The position numbers and the translations under genes were made by a program. From assembly GCF_001908375.1 (NCBI RefSeq), contig NZ_CP017241.1, forward strand, positions 933,001 to 997,000: a stretch of DNA of 64,000 nucleotides, read 5' to 3'. This DNA comes from Rhizobium etli 8C-3. Lineage in GTDB: Bacteria > Pseudomonadota > Alphaproteobacteria > Rhizobiales > Rhizobiaceae. Position 1 is the stretch's first letter; the number at the start of each line of letters is the position of its first letter. Under the pieces are notes generated by a model. It saw nothing but the letters and a program-made list of their open reading frames with translations. It ran no database searches and was not told the origin of the DNA. Positions 9,204 through 19,323 of the stretch are shown here, piece by piece.

Positions 9204-9439
9204 ATTTGGCTTTGAGCTACTCCATAGATGGATTACGGCGGCCGCAATGGGCGACGGCCGGCGAAACGCTTATGCGAATTTCGGATTAGGCAAGGCTTAA
9301 AACGCAATCGTCGGCAAGATCGCAGAAAGCGATTTTGAGCAAGACACGGGCGAGGTGGATCCCACCCGGGCCGGCGTGCGGCTCGAAAAATGGTTGGCAA
9401 AGGTGGTGAAGGCGCTGGCCCCAAGCACGTGCCTTCGGA
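9204..9439. other. Intergenic stretch with no supported gene
   Basis: The stretch between the terminator and the end of the DUF523 gene has short open frames on both strands, but none has a ribosome site or a recognisable product. Together with the terminator this makes a gap of about 350 bp in which nothing else was seen. Confidence 0.5.
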
Positions 9440-9934
9440 TCAGAGGGGCGTCGCGAGGCTTTCCTCAAGCCGGTCGATCTCCCGGTCCGAGAAGACCTGG
9501 ATTCCCGCGCGCTTCAGCAGGGCAGCTGTAACACCATTGCCGTGGCGCCGCGCTCTTCTGAAAGATCCATCATAGATGAAACCAGAACCGCAGGAGGGGC
9601 TGCCGTCGATGAGCAGCGCGTGGGTGCAGCCCGTCTCCTGAGCCAGCCTGAGCGCATTCTGCGCTGCCTTTCGGAATGCAGCCGTCACATCGCCTCCGGT
9701 GATCTCCAACACCCGTGCAGTTGCCGACAGGACGTCCTCGCCGCTCGCGCCGCGCTCGATTTCCGCCGGCGGCCGCGGCACCGGCATGCCTGCCGAGATC
9801 TCCGGACAGATCGTCACGAGCCTTCCCTCTGCCCGCCACCGCTCGAGCGCCGGATGCGCGAGCGGCTTCGCCCGGGCGTCATAACGGACGGCATGGCCCA
9901 TGAGGCAGGCGCTGACGAGGATTTTGTAGGTCAT
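9440..9934 (-). CDS. DUF523 domain-containing protein
   Basis: The 164-residue protein has the DUF523 layout: an N-terminal KILVSACLMGHAVRYDA, the central CPEISAGMPVPRPPAEI, then DGSPSCGSGFIYDGSF. The conserved Cys residues (SACL, CPE and SCGSG) suggest a metal or redox role, but no activity is established for the family. The length is typical for a stand-alone DUF523 protein. A short frame ends with an ATGA overlap at its start codon, so translation may be coupled to that small upstream frame. It is convergent with the purD and HPE1-like block. Confidence 0.88.
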   Translation of the reverse strand: MTYKILVSACLMGHAVRYDARAKPLAHPALERWRAEGRLVTICPEISAGMPVPRPPAEIERGASGEDVLSATARVLEITGGDVTAAFRKAAQNALRLAQETGCTHALLIDGSPSCGSGFIYDGSFRRARRHGNGVTAALLKRAGIQVFSDREIDRLEESLATPL

Positions 9935-10056
9935 GATTGTCTGATAGCGCGAGTTCTGGTGAATGACCAGTGCGGTGCGCTTTCCTCCACCTCCTGCCTG
10001 TACCTGTCAGAGGGATCAATCAGCGCCATGTCCACCGGGCGGGGACCTGGAACCAT
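9931..10056 (-). CDS. Candidate 41-aa leader ORF upstream of DUF523
   Basis: A minus-strand frame of 41 codons (MVPGPRPVDMALIDPSDRYR to the end IRQS) stops in TGA within ATGA, the A of the start codon lying one base before it, so it overlaps the DUF523 start by four bases. Such an overlap is typical of translational coupling. I recognise no family and the frame is short; it may also be chance, or a non-coding part of the glyS to DUF523 gap. Confidence 0.25.
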   Translation of the reverse strand: MVPGPRPVDMALIDPSDRYRQEVEESAPHWSFTRTRAIRQS

Positions 10057-10138
10057 TCATTCGGCGCAATGCGTCCCTGTCACAAGGACAGGAACGAGGC
10101 GAAGAGGTTGGCGCCAGGCCGCTGCCAGTCGGAAACCG

Positions 10139-12451
10139 TTACCCTGCGATCTTCGAAAAGTCCGCAACCGTGCCCGTAGCCTCGCGGATCAGCCGCAGCA
10201 GGGCCAGGCGGTTGGCGCGAATTGCCGCGTCCTCGTCATTGACGAGCACGTCGTCGAAGAAGCGGTCGACCGGGGTGCGGAGCTTCGAAAGCGCCTCCAT
10301 CGCCGAGCGGAAGTCTTCCCTGGCGATTGCGGCGGAAGCCTCGGCCGAGGCTTTGGCGATGGCGGCAAAAAGCTCCCTTTCGGCATCGAGCCGGAAGAGT
10401 TTTTCCGAAACGCCGTCGGCGATGACGGTGCCCTTCTTCTCCTCGGCGGCCAGAATCTGCGTGGCGCGCTTGGTGCCGACCAACAGGTTCTTGCCGTCTT
10501 CCGAGGTAATGAAAGCCGTCAGCGCCTCGACACGGCGGGCGATCATGACGAGGTCGTCGGCCTCGGGTGTGACGACGGCATCGATCAGGTCGTAGCGCGC
10601 ACCCTGGTCGCGGAGATAGACCTTGAGGCGGTCGTGGAAGAAGGCAAGGAGGTTGATTGCCAGTTCATATTCTTCTTCGATTGTCTTTGGATGGCCTTCA
10701 GCAAGATAATTCTTGCAATATTTGATTGCTGCGCGCTGTTCTTGCACGAGCCTCTCGTGGTCGAACCTTTCGTTGTCCTCGAGGATTTTAAGCTCGAAGA
10801 GTCTGATCGAAGCTTCGTGGCTAGCGATCGCCACAGCCCATTCGCTCCGAAATGCAGAGCGAAACAGCGGGATGAGAGGTGCTCTGATTTCCCGTTCCAA
10901 CAGCAGCCGTATCGATCCCAGCGCTGCTCTTCTCAGCGCGAACGGATCCTTTGAACCGGTAGGCCTTTCGTTTATTCGCCAAAACCACACAAGTGTATCG
11001 ATCTTGTCAGCAAGCGCTATGGTTATGGCAACGTTGTCGGTAGGCACTCGGTCGGTAGGACCTTGAGGCTTATAATGGTCCTCCAGTGCCGCCGCCACTG
11101 GTTCATCTTCACCTTGCAGCAGCGCATATTTCTTTCCCATTGCACCTTGCAGTTCGGGGAATTCGCCCACCACCTCAGTTCGAAGGTCCGCCTTTGCCAA
11201 GGCTGCGGCTCGGCTAACCTTCAGAGGGTCTGCATCGACGATTTTACCGATTTCGCCGGCCAGGGTGCGAATGCGTGTTACTCGCTCGCCCTGCGTTCCA
11301 ATCTTCGCGTGGAACGTCACATGCAGCGCATCGAGCTTCGCCATCCGCTGATCGAGCGGTTTCCTCAGATCAAGCCCGAATTTCTTCGCCGACGCTTCCA
11401 GGGTTTCGAGGTCGGGCAAGTTCCCCTGGTCGCGCTTCCAGAAATGCAGCGCGTCGGAAAGGCGGGCGCGGACGACCTTGCCATTGCCGTGGACGATTTC
11501 CTTGCCGCCGTCGTTGGCCTCAATGTTGGAGACGAGGATGAACTGGTTCGAAAGCGTCTCTTCGCCCTGTTTACGCGTTACGAAACATTTCTGGTTCGTC
11601 TTGATCGTCAGCCTGATGATTTCGGAGGGGATTGAGAGGTAGTCCTCCTCGAAGCTGCCCATCAGCACTTGCGGCCATTCGACGAGCCCGGAGACTTCCT
11701 CCAGCAGACCTTCGTCCTCGACCAGTTCCAGTCCGCCCGCAAAGGCGATGTCGCGGGCGTCATGCAGGATGATGTTCTTGCGCCGCTCGGCATCGAGGAT
11801 GACCTTCGCTTTTTCGAGGCTCGCGGCATAGTCGTCGAAACGCTTGACGGCGATGGCGCCTGGCGCATGGAAGCGGTGGCCGTAGGTCACGTTGGAGGCG
11901 ACGATGCCGTCGATCTCGAAGGGGATGACGGATGTTTCTTCATGCTCGGTGCCGAAAGTGCAGACGATCGATTGCAGCGGGCGCACCCAGCGCAGCGAGC
12001 CAGGTTTGGAGGAGGCCTTTCCCCAGCGCATGGATTTCGGCCAGGGGAAATCGCGGATGATGCCGGGCATCACGTCGCCGATGATTTCTTCGGCAGCGCG
12101 CCCGGGCTTGGAAATCACGGCAATGTAGAAATCGCCCTTTTTCGGGTCGCTGCTTACCTGCGCCTCGGAAACCGAGGAAAGGCCGGAGCCGCGCAAAAAG
12201 CCCTCGATCGCCTTTTCGTTGGCATCGGTGCGCGGGCCCTTGCGCTCTTCGCGCACATCGGCGGACCGCCCGGTCAGTCCGCGGATATCAAGTGTTAGGC
12301 GGCGCGGCGTCCAGTATTCGCGGGCGCCCTCATAGGAAAGTCCTGCCTCCACCAGCGCATCGGTGACGAGCTTCTTCAGGTCGCCGGCAGCCTTGCGCTG
12401 CATGCGGGCCGGAATTTCCTCGGATCGAAGTTCTATAAGCAGATCGGGCAT
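10139..12451 (-). CDS. glyS: Glycyl-tRNA synthetase beta subunit
   Basis: GlyS is the tRNA-binding beta subunit that partners GlyQ. The frame from the ATG at 12451 (AGGAAAAGTGAC upstream) gives 770 residues and starts [20 protein letters not shown], the family hallmark. Later motifs are [46 protein letters not shown] and [15 protein letters not shown]. It is about 70 residues longer than usual beta subunits (roughly 690 to 705): an extra stretch lies between [11 protein letters not shown] (about residue 520) and [19 protein letters not shown] (about 604). The DNA around 10680 to 11280 is visibly less GC-rich than its flanks, which suggests a recombined segment. Confidence 0.95.
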   Translation of the reverse strand: MPDLLIELRSEEIPARMQRKAAGDLKKLVTDALVEAGLSYEGAREYWTPRRLTLDIRGLTGRSADVREERKGPRTDANEKAIEGFLRGSGLSSVSEAQVSSDPKKGDFYIAVISKPGRAAEEIIGDVMPGIIRDFPWPKSMRWGKASSKPGSLRWVRPLQSIVCTFGTEHEETSVIPFEIDGIVASNVTYGHRFHAPGAIAVKRFDDYAASLEKAKVILDAERRKNIILHDARDIAFAGGLELVEDEGLLEEVSGLVEWPQVLMGSFEEDYLSIPSEIIRLTIKTNQKCFVTRKQGEETLSNQFILVSNIEANDGGKEIVHGNGKVVRARLSDALHFWKRDQGNLPDLETLEASAKKFGLDLRKPLDQRMAKLDALHVTFHAKIGTQGERVTRIRTLAGEIGKIVDADPLKVSRAAALAKADLRTEVVGEFPELQGAMGKKYALLQGEDEPVAAALEDHYKPQGPTDRVPTDNVAITIALADKIDTLVWFWRINERPTGSKDPFALRRAALGSIRLLLEREIRAPLIPLFRSAFRSEWAVAIASHEASIRLFELKILEDNERFDHERLVQEQRAAIKYCKNYLAEGHPKTIEEEYELAINLLAFFHDRLKVYLRDQGARYDLIDAVVTPEADDLVMIARRVEALTAFITSEDGKNLLVGTKRATQILAAEEKKGTVIADGVSEKLFRLDAERELFAAIAKASAEASAAIAREDFRSAMEALSKLRTPVDRFFDDVLVNDEDAAIRANRLALLRLIREATGTVADFSKIAG

Positions 12452-12787
12452 GTCACTTTTCCTTGCCTCCTTAAGGGAGGACGGTCCAAAACGGTCGCCT
12501 CTGCTACCAAAGAATGCCGCATCTGCACAACCGCAAAAACGGGAAATGCGGACGCGCGAGCCACGCGAGGAGGCAATCACCCTTGCGGTGGCAACGCGCC
12601 GCGCATCCACCTCGCGGCTGCGCTTTGCCGTCCCTTCTTTCCGGCGGGGAAAGGTCGGCCCGAAGGACCGGATCGAGCACGAACCCTCAATGATGCGCGT
12701 CAGTCTGCTGTGGAAAGCTCTGCGGGGCATTGCCTTGCCGCTTTTCGCCGCTATGGTCCCGCTACCTTCGTCAATTCAGGGAATCCC
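12452..12787. other. Divergent glyS-tex intergenic region
   Basis: These 336 bp separate the outward-facing glyS and tex genes and must hold both promoters. Open frames run through it as extensions of the genes on either side, but none is supported as coding. No clear inverted repeat or promoter was recognised. Confidence 0.5.
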
Positions 12788-15097
12788 ATGGCCGCAGACC
12801 TCCGCTCGCTTGCCGCAGTCATCGCCTCCGAAATCAATGCCCGGCCGGACCAGGCCAAAGCTGCGATCGAGCTGCTCGACGAGGGCGCGACCGTTCCCTT
12901 CATCGCACGCTACCGCAAGGAAGTGACGGGCGGCCTGGACGATACGCAACTGCGCAATCTGGCCGAACGCCTCGTCTATCTGCGCGAACTGGAAGCCCGC
13001 CGCGACACGATCGTCGAATCGATCGCCGGTCAGGGCAAGATGACCGACGAATTGATGGAGAAGATCGCCCGCGCCGCCACGAAGGCGGAGCTCGAAGATC
13101 TCTACCTGCCCTACAAGCCGAAGCGCCGTACCCGTGCCGAGATCGCCCGCGAGCGCGGCCTTGGACCGCTGGCCGAGGCGATTCTCGCCGATCGCTCGAA
13201 GGGACCGGCGGTGCTGGCGGAGAGCTATATCACTGCCGATGTGCCGGATGCGAAGACGGCACTCGAAGGCGCACGCGATATCATCGCCGAAGGCATTGCG
13301 GAAAATGCCGATTTGCTTGGCAAGCTGCGTGCCCATATGCGCAGCGCCGCGTTTTTGAAGGCCAAGGTCGTGGATGGCAAGCAGGCGGCCGGCGAGAAGT
13401 TCGCCGACTATTTTGACCATTCGGAGCGCTGGGCGACCGCACCCGGCCATCGCGCACTCGCCATGCTGCGCGGCTGGAACGAGGAAATGCTGACGCTGAC
13501 GATCGAGGCTGACGCCGAGACCGCCTCTCCCAACAAACCTGTCGAGCGGATGATCGCTGCTGCCTATGAAATCGGCGCGAGCCGCCCCGGCGACCGCTGG
13601 CTGATGGATGTCGCAAGCTGGACCTGGCGCGTCAAACTTTCCATGTCGCTGTCTCTCGACCTGATGCGCGAACTGCGTGAACGCGCCGAAGAGGAGGCGA
13701 TCCATGTCTTTGCGCGAAACCTGAAGGATCTGCTGCTGGCGGCGCCGGCCGGATCGCGCGCCACGATGGGCCTCGATCCGGGTATTCGCACTGGCGTCAA
13801 GGTCGCTGTGGTCGACGGTACCGGCAAGGTCGTTGCGACCTCCACGGTCTATCCCTTCCAGCCGCGCAACGACGTGCGTGGCTCTCAGGCAGAACTCACC
13901 GCCCTGATCCTCAAGCACAATGTCGAACTGATCTCGATCGGTAACGGTACGGGAAGCCGCGAAACGGAAAAACTGGTAGCCGAAATGCTGGCCGGTCTTG
14001 CGGGTGCAAAGCCCACCAAGGTCATCGTTTCGGAAGCCGGCGCGTCGGTCTATTCCGCCTCCGCGACCGCCGCGGCTGAGTTTCCGGATCTCGACGTGTC
14101 GCTGCGTGGCGCCGTTTCCATCGCCCGCCGCCTGCAGGATCCGCTGGCCGAGCTTGTCAAGATCGAGCCGAAATCGATCGGCGTCGGCCAGTACCAGCAT
14201 GACGTCGACCAACAGAAGCTGTCGCGCTCGCTTGACGCAGTCGTCGAAGACGCGGTGAATGCCGTCGGCGTCGATCTCAACACGGCTTCGGCACCGCTGC
14301 TGTCACGCGTTTCCGGACTCGGCCCGTCGATTGCCGAAGCCATCGTCGTCCACCGCGACCAGAACGGTCCGTTTGAAAGCCGCCGCGACCTGCTCAAGGT
14401 TGCGCGTCTGGGAAACCGCACCTTCGAGCAGGCGGCTGGCTTCCTGCGCATCCCGAACGGCAAGGAGCCTCTCGATGCATCATCGGTTCACCCGGAAGCC
14501 TATGGCGTAGCAAAGAAGATCGTTGCCGCCTGCGGCCGCGACCTGCGGTCGCTGATGGGCGACAGTGCGGCGCTGAAATCGATCGATCCGCGCCAGTTCA
14601 TCGACGAGAAATTCGGCCTGCCGACGGTCAAGGATATCCTCGCCGAACTGGAAAAGCCCGGCCGCGATCCGCGCCCGAGCTTCAAGACGGCAACCTTCGC
14701 CGAAGGCGTCAACGAAATCGCCGATCTCAAGCCCGGCATGGTGCTGGAAGGCACGGTGACCAACGTTGCGGCCTTCGGCGCCTTCGTCGATATCGGCGTG
14801 CACCAGGACGGCCTTGTGCATGTCTCGCAGCTTGCCGACCGCTTCGTCAAAGATCCTCACGAAGTTGTGAAGGCCGGCGATGTCGTCAAGGTGCGGGTCG
14901 TCGAGGTCGATGCAAAACGCAAGCGCATCGGTCTTTCAATGCGCAAGGACGATGGCTCCTCGGCTGCAGCCCCACGCGGCGAGTACCGTGGAAATCAGGG
15001 CGCGCGGCCGCAAAACGACCGGCGTCCGGCTGTCCCGAAACAGGAAAACCAGGGCGCCTTCGGTGCTGCTCTTGCAGAGGCCATGAAGCGAAAATAA
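12788..15097 (+). CDS. tex: Tex family RNA-binding transcription accessory protein
   Basis: The 769-residue protein has the full Tex order: an N-terminal helical domain ([20 protein letters not shown] near residues 30 to 55), a YqgF/RuvC-like domain ([20 protein letters not shown] near 327), helix-hairpin-helix repeats ([20 protein letters not shown] near 495 to 560) and a C-terminal S1 domain ([20 protein letters not shown] near 650 to 720). Tex binds nucleic acid and acts in transcription in other bacteria; the precise role here is unknown. The ATG at 12788 follows CAGGGAATCCC; the longer frame from 12710 would add an unrelated tail. Confidence 0.96.
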   Translation: MAADLRSLAAVIASEINARPDQAKAAIELLDEGATVPFIARYRKEVTGGLDDTQLRNLAERLVYLRELEARRDTIVESIAGQGKMTDELMEKIARAATKAELEDLYLPYKPKRRTRAEIARERGLGPLAEAILADRSKGPAVLAESYITADVPDAKTALEGARDIIAEGIAENADLLGKLRAHMRSAAFLKAKVVDGKQAAGEKFADYFDHSERWATAPGHRALAMLRGWNEEMLTLTIEADAETASPNKPVERMIAAAYEIGASRPGDRWLMDVASWTWRVKLSMSLSLDLMRELRERAEEEAIHVFARNLKDLLLAAPAGSRATMGLDPGIRTGVKVAVVDGTGKVVATSTVYPFQPRNDVRGSQAELTALILKHNVELISIGNGTGSRETEKLVAEMLAGLAGAKPTKVIVSEAGASVYSASATAAAEFPDLDVSLRGAVSIARRLQDPLAELVKIEPKSIGVGQYQHDVDQQKLSRSLDAVVEDAVNAVGVDLNTASAPLLSRVSGLGPSIAEAIVVHRDQNGPFESRRDLLKVARLGNRTFEQAAGFLRIPNGKEPLDASSVHPEAYGVAKKIVAACGRDLRSLMGDSAALKSIDPRQFIDEKFGLPTVKDILAELEKPGRDPRPSFKTATFAEGVNEIADLKPGMVLEGTVTNVAAFGAFVDIGVHQDGLVHVSQLADRFVKDPHEVVKAGDVVKVRVVEVDAKRKRIGLSMRKDDGSSAAAPRGEYRGNQGARPQNDRRPAVPKQENQGAFGAALAEAMKRK

Positions 15098-15233
15098 CGG
15101 CTTAACGGCAGGCATTGCAAAAATGTCACAGTTTGGCGACCTTGTTGCCGAACTGCCAAATACGGCGCTTGTGTGGCGGAAGAGAGCGACTAAGTTTAAC
15201 GCGTATCATCCTGTCACATATGCGAGGCCTTTC

Positions 15234-16493
15234 ATGGCGTCGGGATTTTTATCAATTGTCAAAAAAATCATCCGCAAGGGTAATCTGAAGCTCACGCTGG
15301 CCAATGGCGAGACATATGCGATTGGCGATGGCAGCGGGGATCTGGTCGTCGTGCGCGTTGCCGACGAGGAGGCGGAGAAGCTTATCCGCCGCGACCCCAC
15401 CCTCAAGCTCGGCGAAATGTACATGGACGGCCGGTTCATTCTTGAACAGGGCAACATCTACGACTTCCTTTCGATGGTGAAGCAGAACACCACCAACGAA
15501 ATCTTCGATATTCCGATGGCTGCACTGCTGGTCGGACGCATCGCACTGCAGCAGCTGAAGAGCCGGCTGCCGGTCAATCACAACAAGCGCAATGTCGCGC
15601 ATCATTACGACCTCTCGGAAAAGCTTTTCGAGCTCTTTCTTGATGAGGATTGGCAATATTCCTGCGCCTATTTCGATCCGCCGGGCATCAGCCTGGAGGA
15701 AGCACAAGTCGCCAAGAAGCGGCATATCGCAGCCAAGCTCCTGCTGCAGCCCAACCAGCGCATCCTGGAAATCGGCTCCGGCTGGGGCGGCATGGGGATG
15801 TATCTGGCGGAATCGACGCAGGGCGTCGACGTAACCGGCATCACGCTCAGCGAAGAGCAGCTGAAGATCTCGCGCGAGCGCGCCCAAAAGCGCGGTCTCG
15901 CCGATCGCGTCCGCTTCGAATTGCAAGATTACCGCACGATGACGGGCATGAAGTTCGACCGCATCGTCTCGGTTGGCATGTTCGAGCATGTCGGCATCGG
16001 CAATTTCAACAAGTACTTCCGCAAGGTGCATGAACTTCTCTCCGACGACGGCGTCATGCTCCTTCACTCCATCGCGCGGCCGAAGCCGAGCTTTGCGACA
16101 AATGCGTTCATCGAGAAATACATCTTCCCGCAAGGCTACATCCCGTCGATCGGCGAGACGGTTCCTGCAATCGAGAAGGCCGGGTTGTTAATTCGCGATA
16201 TCGAGGTCCTGCCGCTGCACTATGCCTATACGCTCCGCCATTGGCGCGAGCGCTTCATGGCGCGCAAGGCCGAGGCCGTCGCCCTTTACGACGAGCGCTT
16301 CTTCCGGATGTGGGAGTTCTATCTTGCCGGCTCCGAAATAGGCTTCCGCTGGGACGAACTCTTCGTCATGCAGATCCAGGTTTCCAAGAACCAGTATTCG
16401 ACACCCGACAACCGCAATTACATTGCCGAGAACGAGGCGAAGCTGAAGGAATTCGAGGCCACGCGGCCTGCCCTGGAAAAGGTTGTCTTCTGA
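15234..16493 (+). CDS. cfa: Cyclopropane-fatty-acyl-phospholipid synthase family protein
   Basis: The 419-residue enzyme transfers a methylene group from S-adenosylmethionine to unsaturated acyl chains of membrane phospholipids. Seen in the sequence are NVAHHYDLSEKLFELFLDED, the SAM-binding EIGSGWGGMGMYLAES, and SVGMFEHVG, all Cfa hallmarks. The start is given at the ATG of MASGFLSIVKK, 15234, with GCGAGG upstream; a frame from 15123 would add 37 residues not usual for the family. Cyclopropane lipids are common in rhizobia and other soil bacteria. It follows tex by 136 bp and starts a run of four plus-strand genes. Confidence 0.94.
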   Translation: MASGFLSIVKKIIRKGNLKLTLANGETYAIGDGSGDLVVVRVADEEAEKLIRRDPTLKLGEMYMDGRFILEQGNIYDFLSMVKQNTTNEIFDIPMAALLVGRIALQQLKSRLPVNHNKRNVAHHYDLSEKLFELFLDEDWQYSCAYFDPPGISLEEAQVAKKRHIAAKLLLQPNQRILEIGSGWGGMGMYLAESTQGVDVTGITLSEEQLKISRERAQKRGLADRVRFELQDYRTMTGMKFDRIVSVGMFEHVGIGNFNKYFRKVHELLSDDGVMLLHSIARPKPSFATNAFIEKYIFPQGYIPSIGETVPAIEKAGLLIRDIEVLPLHYAYTLRHWRERFMARKAEAVALYDERFFRMWEFYLAGSEIGFRWDELFVMQIQVSKNQYSTPDNRNYIAENEAKLKEFEATRPALEKVVF

Positions 16494-16543
16494 TATCGCG
16501 GCGCGGCTTCGGCTGCGCTTTGTCGACGAAAAGAGGCGTGCAG

Positions 16544-17125
16544 ATGAGCAGTGCATTTCCCCAAATCCATCTTGTCCGCCACGGCGAAACAGAATGGAGC
16601 CTCTCCGGCAAACATACCGGCAGAACTGACATCCCGCTGACCCTGAACGGCGAGACGGCCGCCCGCAAACTCGCCGATCGCCTGAAGGGACTGATTGTCT
16701 CTGCCGTCTGGTCGAGCCCTTCTCGAAGGGCGGCGAACACCTGCGCCCTTGCCGGTTTCGGCGTAGATGCCGTGATCAAGCCCGATCTTGCCGAATGGGA
16801 TTATGGTGCCTATGAGGGCGTCACGACGAAGGAAATCCTCGCGGCCCGCCCCGGCTGGCAGCTCTTCCGCGACGGCTGCCCGGACGGAGAAATGGCCGCA
16901 GATGTCGGAGCAAGGGCCGACCGGATCATCCGCGAGCTTCGCCAAGCCGGCGCGCCGGTCCTGATTTTCTCCAGCTCCCACTTTCTGCGCGTTCTCGCCG
17001 CCCGCTGGCTCGGCCTGCCACCGCAAGACGGCTCGCTTTTCGTGTTCGATACTGCGAGCATCAGCATCTTAGGCTACGAGCACGATCTGACGGAGCCGGT
17101 GATCCGGCGCTGGAACCAGCAGTAA
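16544..17125 (+). CDS. Histidine phosphatase family protein
   Basis: The 193-residue protein belongs to the phosphoglycerate-mutase-like phosphatases. The catalytic His motif is LVRHGETEW near the N terminus; the second His comes in FSSSHFLRVLAARWLGL, and the acidic proton donor is probably in the EWDYGAYEG segment. Its substrate is unknown; relatives act on sugar phosphates or small phosphate esters. The ATG at 16544 follows AAGAGGCGTGCAG. It lies 50 bp after cfa and shares its strand, so it may be co-transcribed. Confidence 0.9.
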   Translation: MSSAFPQIHLVRHGETEWSLSGKHTGRTDIPLTLNGETAARKLADRLKGLIVSAVWSSPSRRAANTCALAGFGVDAVIKPDLAEWDYGAYEGVTTKEILAARPGWQLFRDGCPDGEMAADVGARADRIIRELRQAGAPVLIFSSSHFLRVLAARWLGLPPQDGSLFVFDTASISILGYEHDLTEPVIRRWNQQ

Positions 17126-17198
17126 GGGACTGTTGCGTTCTGGAGCGGTGTGACGTTGGATTTAACGCTTGTTTCGAGTTCAAGCTCCGGAGCTGCCT

Positions 17199-17684
17199 AT
17201 GCGAACACGTCTCGACGATTTCATCAGCAGGATTTCCGCACAGAGGGATATTCTCGATCACATCGCGGCAGGGCAGGCGAGCCTGCCCGATGGACCAATA
17301 CTGGAAATCGGCCTTGGCAATGGCAGGACTTACAGCCATTTGCGGGTGCGCTTCCCGGGTCGGCACATCATCGCGTTCGATCGCGAAAACGGCGCGCATG
17401 GAAGCTGCCGGCCCGACGACGACGATGTCGTCATCGGCGACATCGCCGAGACTTGCCTGAGTTATACTGGCACCAGGGCAGCCGTCGTTCATGCCGATAT
17501 CGGAACCGGCTATCGAGAGCAGGATGCAATCATCCGCGAGTGGCTGCCGTCGCGCGTGGTCGCGGTGCTGGCCCATGACGGGTTTGCAGCAAGCGGCCTG
17601 GAACTGAAGCATCCCGAACTGGAGGAAATGCCGCTGCCGGCGTCCGTGGAGAGCGGCCGCTATTTTCTCTATCGGCGAAGGTGA
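17199..17684 (+). CDS. Small class I SAM-dependent methyltransferase
   Basis: The 161-residue protein has the SAM-binding motif I as LEIGLGNGRTYSHLRVRFPG, followed by motif II-like FDRENGAHG and an acidic stretch PDDDDVVIGDI. It is short, close to the minimal Rossmann methyltransferase core, and lacks an obvious target-recognition domain, so the substrate cannot be read from the sequence. The start is the ATG at 17199, after CCGGAG. It sits between the phosphatase and ubiA on the same strand. Confidence 0.78.
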   Translation: MRTRLDDFISRISAQRDILDHIAAGQASLPDGPILEIGLGNGRTYSHLRVRFPGRHIIAFDRENGAHGSCRPDDDDVVIGDIAETCLSYTGTRAAVVHADIGTGYREQDAIIREWLPSRVVAVLAHDGFAASGLELKHPELEEMPLPASVESGRYFLYRRR

Positions 17685-17735
17685 ACAGGCCATGACGCTA
17701 TTGACCCGCGCCTTTGCCGGTCGCTAGATGGCCCC

Positions 17736-18692
17736 ATGCAACAGATTGGCTTTAACGGGCGCGTTGCCGATGCGCCCTCGGACAATTGGGTTTACCGGAT
17801 TTTGCCTCCGTGGGTCTGGCCGTATGCGCAGCTTGCGCGCTGGGACAGGCCGATCGGCTGGCAGCTCCTGATGTGGCCCTGCTTCTGGTCGGTGGCGCTT
17901 GCCGCAAATGTGGCCGCAAAACAAGGCCTGTTTTCCGGCTCGCAGACGCTGGTTCACCTGTTTCTCTACTTCATCGGCGCCGTCGCCATGCGCGGGGCCG
18001 GCTGTACCTACAACGATCTTGTCGATCACAGGATCGACATGGAGGTCGCACGCACCCGCTCGCGGCCCCTGCCTTCGGGACGCGTCACGCGCACCCAGGC
18101 AAAGATCTTCATGGTGCTTCAGGCGCTTGCCGGTCTTCTGGTGCTTCTGCAGTTCAACTGGTTTGCAGTCATTCTTGGCGTGCTGTCGATCGCCATCGTC
18201 GCGCTCTATCCATTTGCCAAGCGCTTCACGGACTGGCCGCAATTTTTTCTGGGGCTTGCCTTTTCCTGGGGTGCGCTGATGGGCTGGGCTGGCATATTCG
18301 CCGGCCTGTCTTTCGCTGCGATTGCGCTCTACCTTTCTTCCGTTGCCTGGACGATCGGCTACGACACGATTTATGCGCATCAGGACAAGGAAGACGACGA
18401 ATTGATTGGCGTGCGTTCCACTGCGCGGCTTTTCGGCGATCGGACGCGACAGTGGCTGATCGGCCTTTATGGCGCAACACTGGTCCTGATGATGCTCGCC
18501 TTTGTTTTGGCCGGCGTCGGTTTCGCGGCCTATCTCGGGCTGTTGACTGCCACCGGCATGTTCGCCTGGCAGATCGCCAGGCTCGACATCACCGATGCGA
18601 CGCAATGCCTGGCGCTTTTCAAGTCGAACAACCGTGTCGGGCTGATTATCTTTACGGGACTGATCGTCTCGCTTTTCTTCCGCCTTGCCTGA
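17736..18692 (+). CDS. ubiA: 4-hydroxybenzoate polyprenyltransferase
   Basis: UbiA prenylates 4-hydroxybenzoate for ubiquinone synthesis in the inner membrane. The 318-residue protein is very hydrophobic with about eight to nine membrane helices. Both Mg-binding Asp-rich motifs are present: NDLVDHRID in the first loop and YDTIYAHQDKEDD in the second. The usual opening RWDRPIGWQLLMWPCFW is also present. The ATG at 17736 has no strong ribosome site. The gene ends close to a hairpin that looks like the terminator of the convergent DUF6101 gene. Confidence 0.96.
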   Translation: MQQIGFNGRVADAPSDNWVYRILPPWVWPYAQLARWDRPIGWQLLMWPCFWSVALAANVAAKQGLFSGSQTLVHLFLYFIGAVAMRGAGCTYNDLVDHRIDMEVARTRSRPLPSGRVTRTQAKIFMVLQALAGLLVLLQFNWFAVILGVLSIAIVALYPFAKRFTDWPQFFLGLAFSWGALMGWAGIFAGLSFAAIALYLSSVAWTIGYDTIYAHQDKEDDELIGVRSTARLFGDRTRQWLIGLYGATLVLMMLAFVLAGVGFAAYLGLLTATGMFAWQIARLDITDATQCLALFKSNNRVGLIIFTGLIVSLFFRLA

Positions 18693-18702
18693 TTGAAACG
18701 AA

Positions 18703-18726
18703 AAAACCCGGCATTGGGCCGGGTTT
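18703..18726 (-). terminator. Intrinsic terminator of the DUF6101 gene, at the ubiA convergence
   Basis: The stem AACCCGGC and its complement around a short ATTG-type loop is followed on the minus strand by TTTTTT. The minus-strand T run shows it ends DUF6101 transcripts; on the plus strand it could still help stop ubiA. Confidence 0.8.
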
Positions 18727-18750
18727 CAGATTGGGTCATTCGCCGAATTC

Positions 18751-19323
18751 TTAATTGCGGGCGATAATTTCCTTGCCTTCGATCTTCATTGTCACGCCGA
18801 GCTTGCCGGTCGTGCGGCGCACGAGGAAGCGCGGACGGCGGTTGGCGAAATAGGAATGGCGCCGGCGCGGTTTCATGTGACTGGTACGCAAATCACCGAG
18901 GTGCTCCTCGAGCGGGCGTGCAATGCCGTCGGCCTCCACCATCAGCATCGGAATGCGGAATGCCTCCGACCAGCCCCGCCAGTCGGCCGCGATATCGCAG
19001 AGATCGTGGGCGACAAGCAGCGGAACGCAGAGATCAGGATCTTCGTGGTGCAATTCAAGCGTTACGGTCACTTCCCCGTTGCCGTGGTCGATCGCCCGGG
19101 CTGCAACGCCTTTGAAGGCACGCTTCGGCAGGGCAACGGAAAGCGGCAGGCCGCTGGAGGGAAGGGTCTTGCGGAGGACGGCGCCGCGTTCATCGATCGT
19201 TATGCTGACGTCACTTGTGGAGTCGTGGATGGCGTAGCTGACCTGCTGGGGAAAGCGCGACGGATCGAGACGCAGTGTCGTTCCAGCCCAAGCGGGCTTC
19301 ATAACGGTGTTGTTCATTTTCAT
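18751..19323 (-). CDS. DUF6101 family protein
   Basis: The 190-residue protein starts MKMNNTVMKPAWAGTTLRLD and has the segments LPLSVALPKRAFKGVAARAI, LELHHEDPDLCVPLLVAHDL and DIAADWRGWSEAFRIPML, ending in a basic part (KPRRRHSYFANRRPRFLVRR) and KIEGKEIIARN. This agrees with a family found in Rhizobiaceae and named DUF6101 from memory. No signal peptide or membrane helix is visible; the function is unknown. The start is the first ATG at 19323, AAGGGTAGA upstream. The gene faces ubiA and shares a promoter region with the divergent DUF1217 gene. Confidence 0.8.
   Translation of the reverse strand: MKMNNTVMKPAWAGTTLRLDPSRFPQQVSYAIHDSTSDVSITIDERGAVLRKTLPSSGLPLSVALPKRAFKGVAARAIDHGNGEVTVTLELHHEDPDLCVPLLVAHDLCDIAADWRGWSEAFRIPMLMVEADGIARPLEEHLGDLRTSHMKPRRRHSYFANRRPRFLVRRTTGKLGVTMKIEGKEIIARN

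Noticed and set aside
10713..11635. Plus-strand open frames opposite glyS
   Set aside because: They are shadows of the glyS reading frame, made longer by the lower GC content; no family matches.
12363..12926. A 187-codon frame across the glyS-tex gap
   Set aside because: It overlaps both real genes and is explained by high GC; its product has no family pattern.
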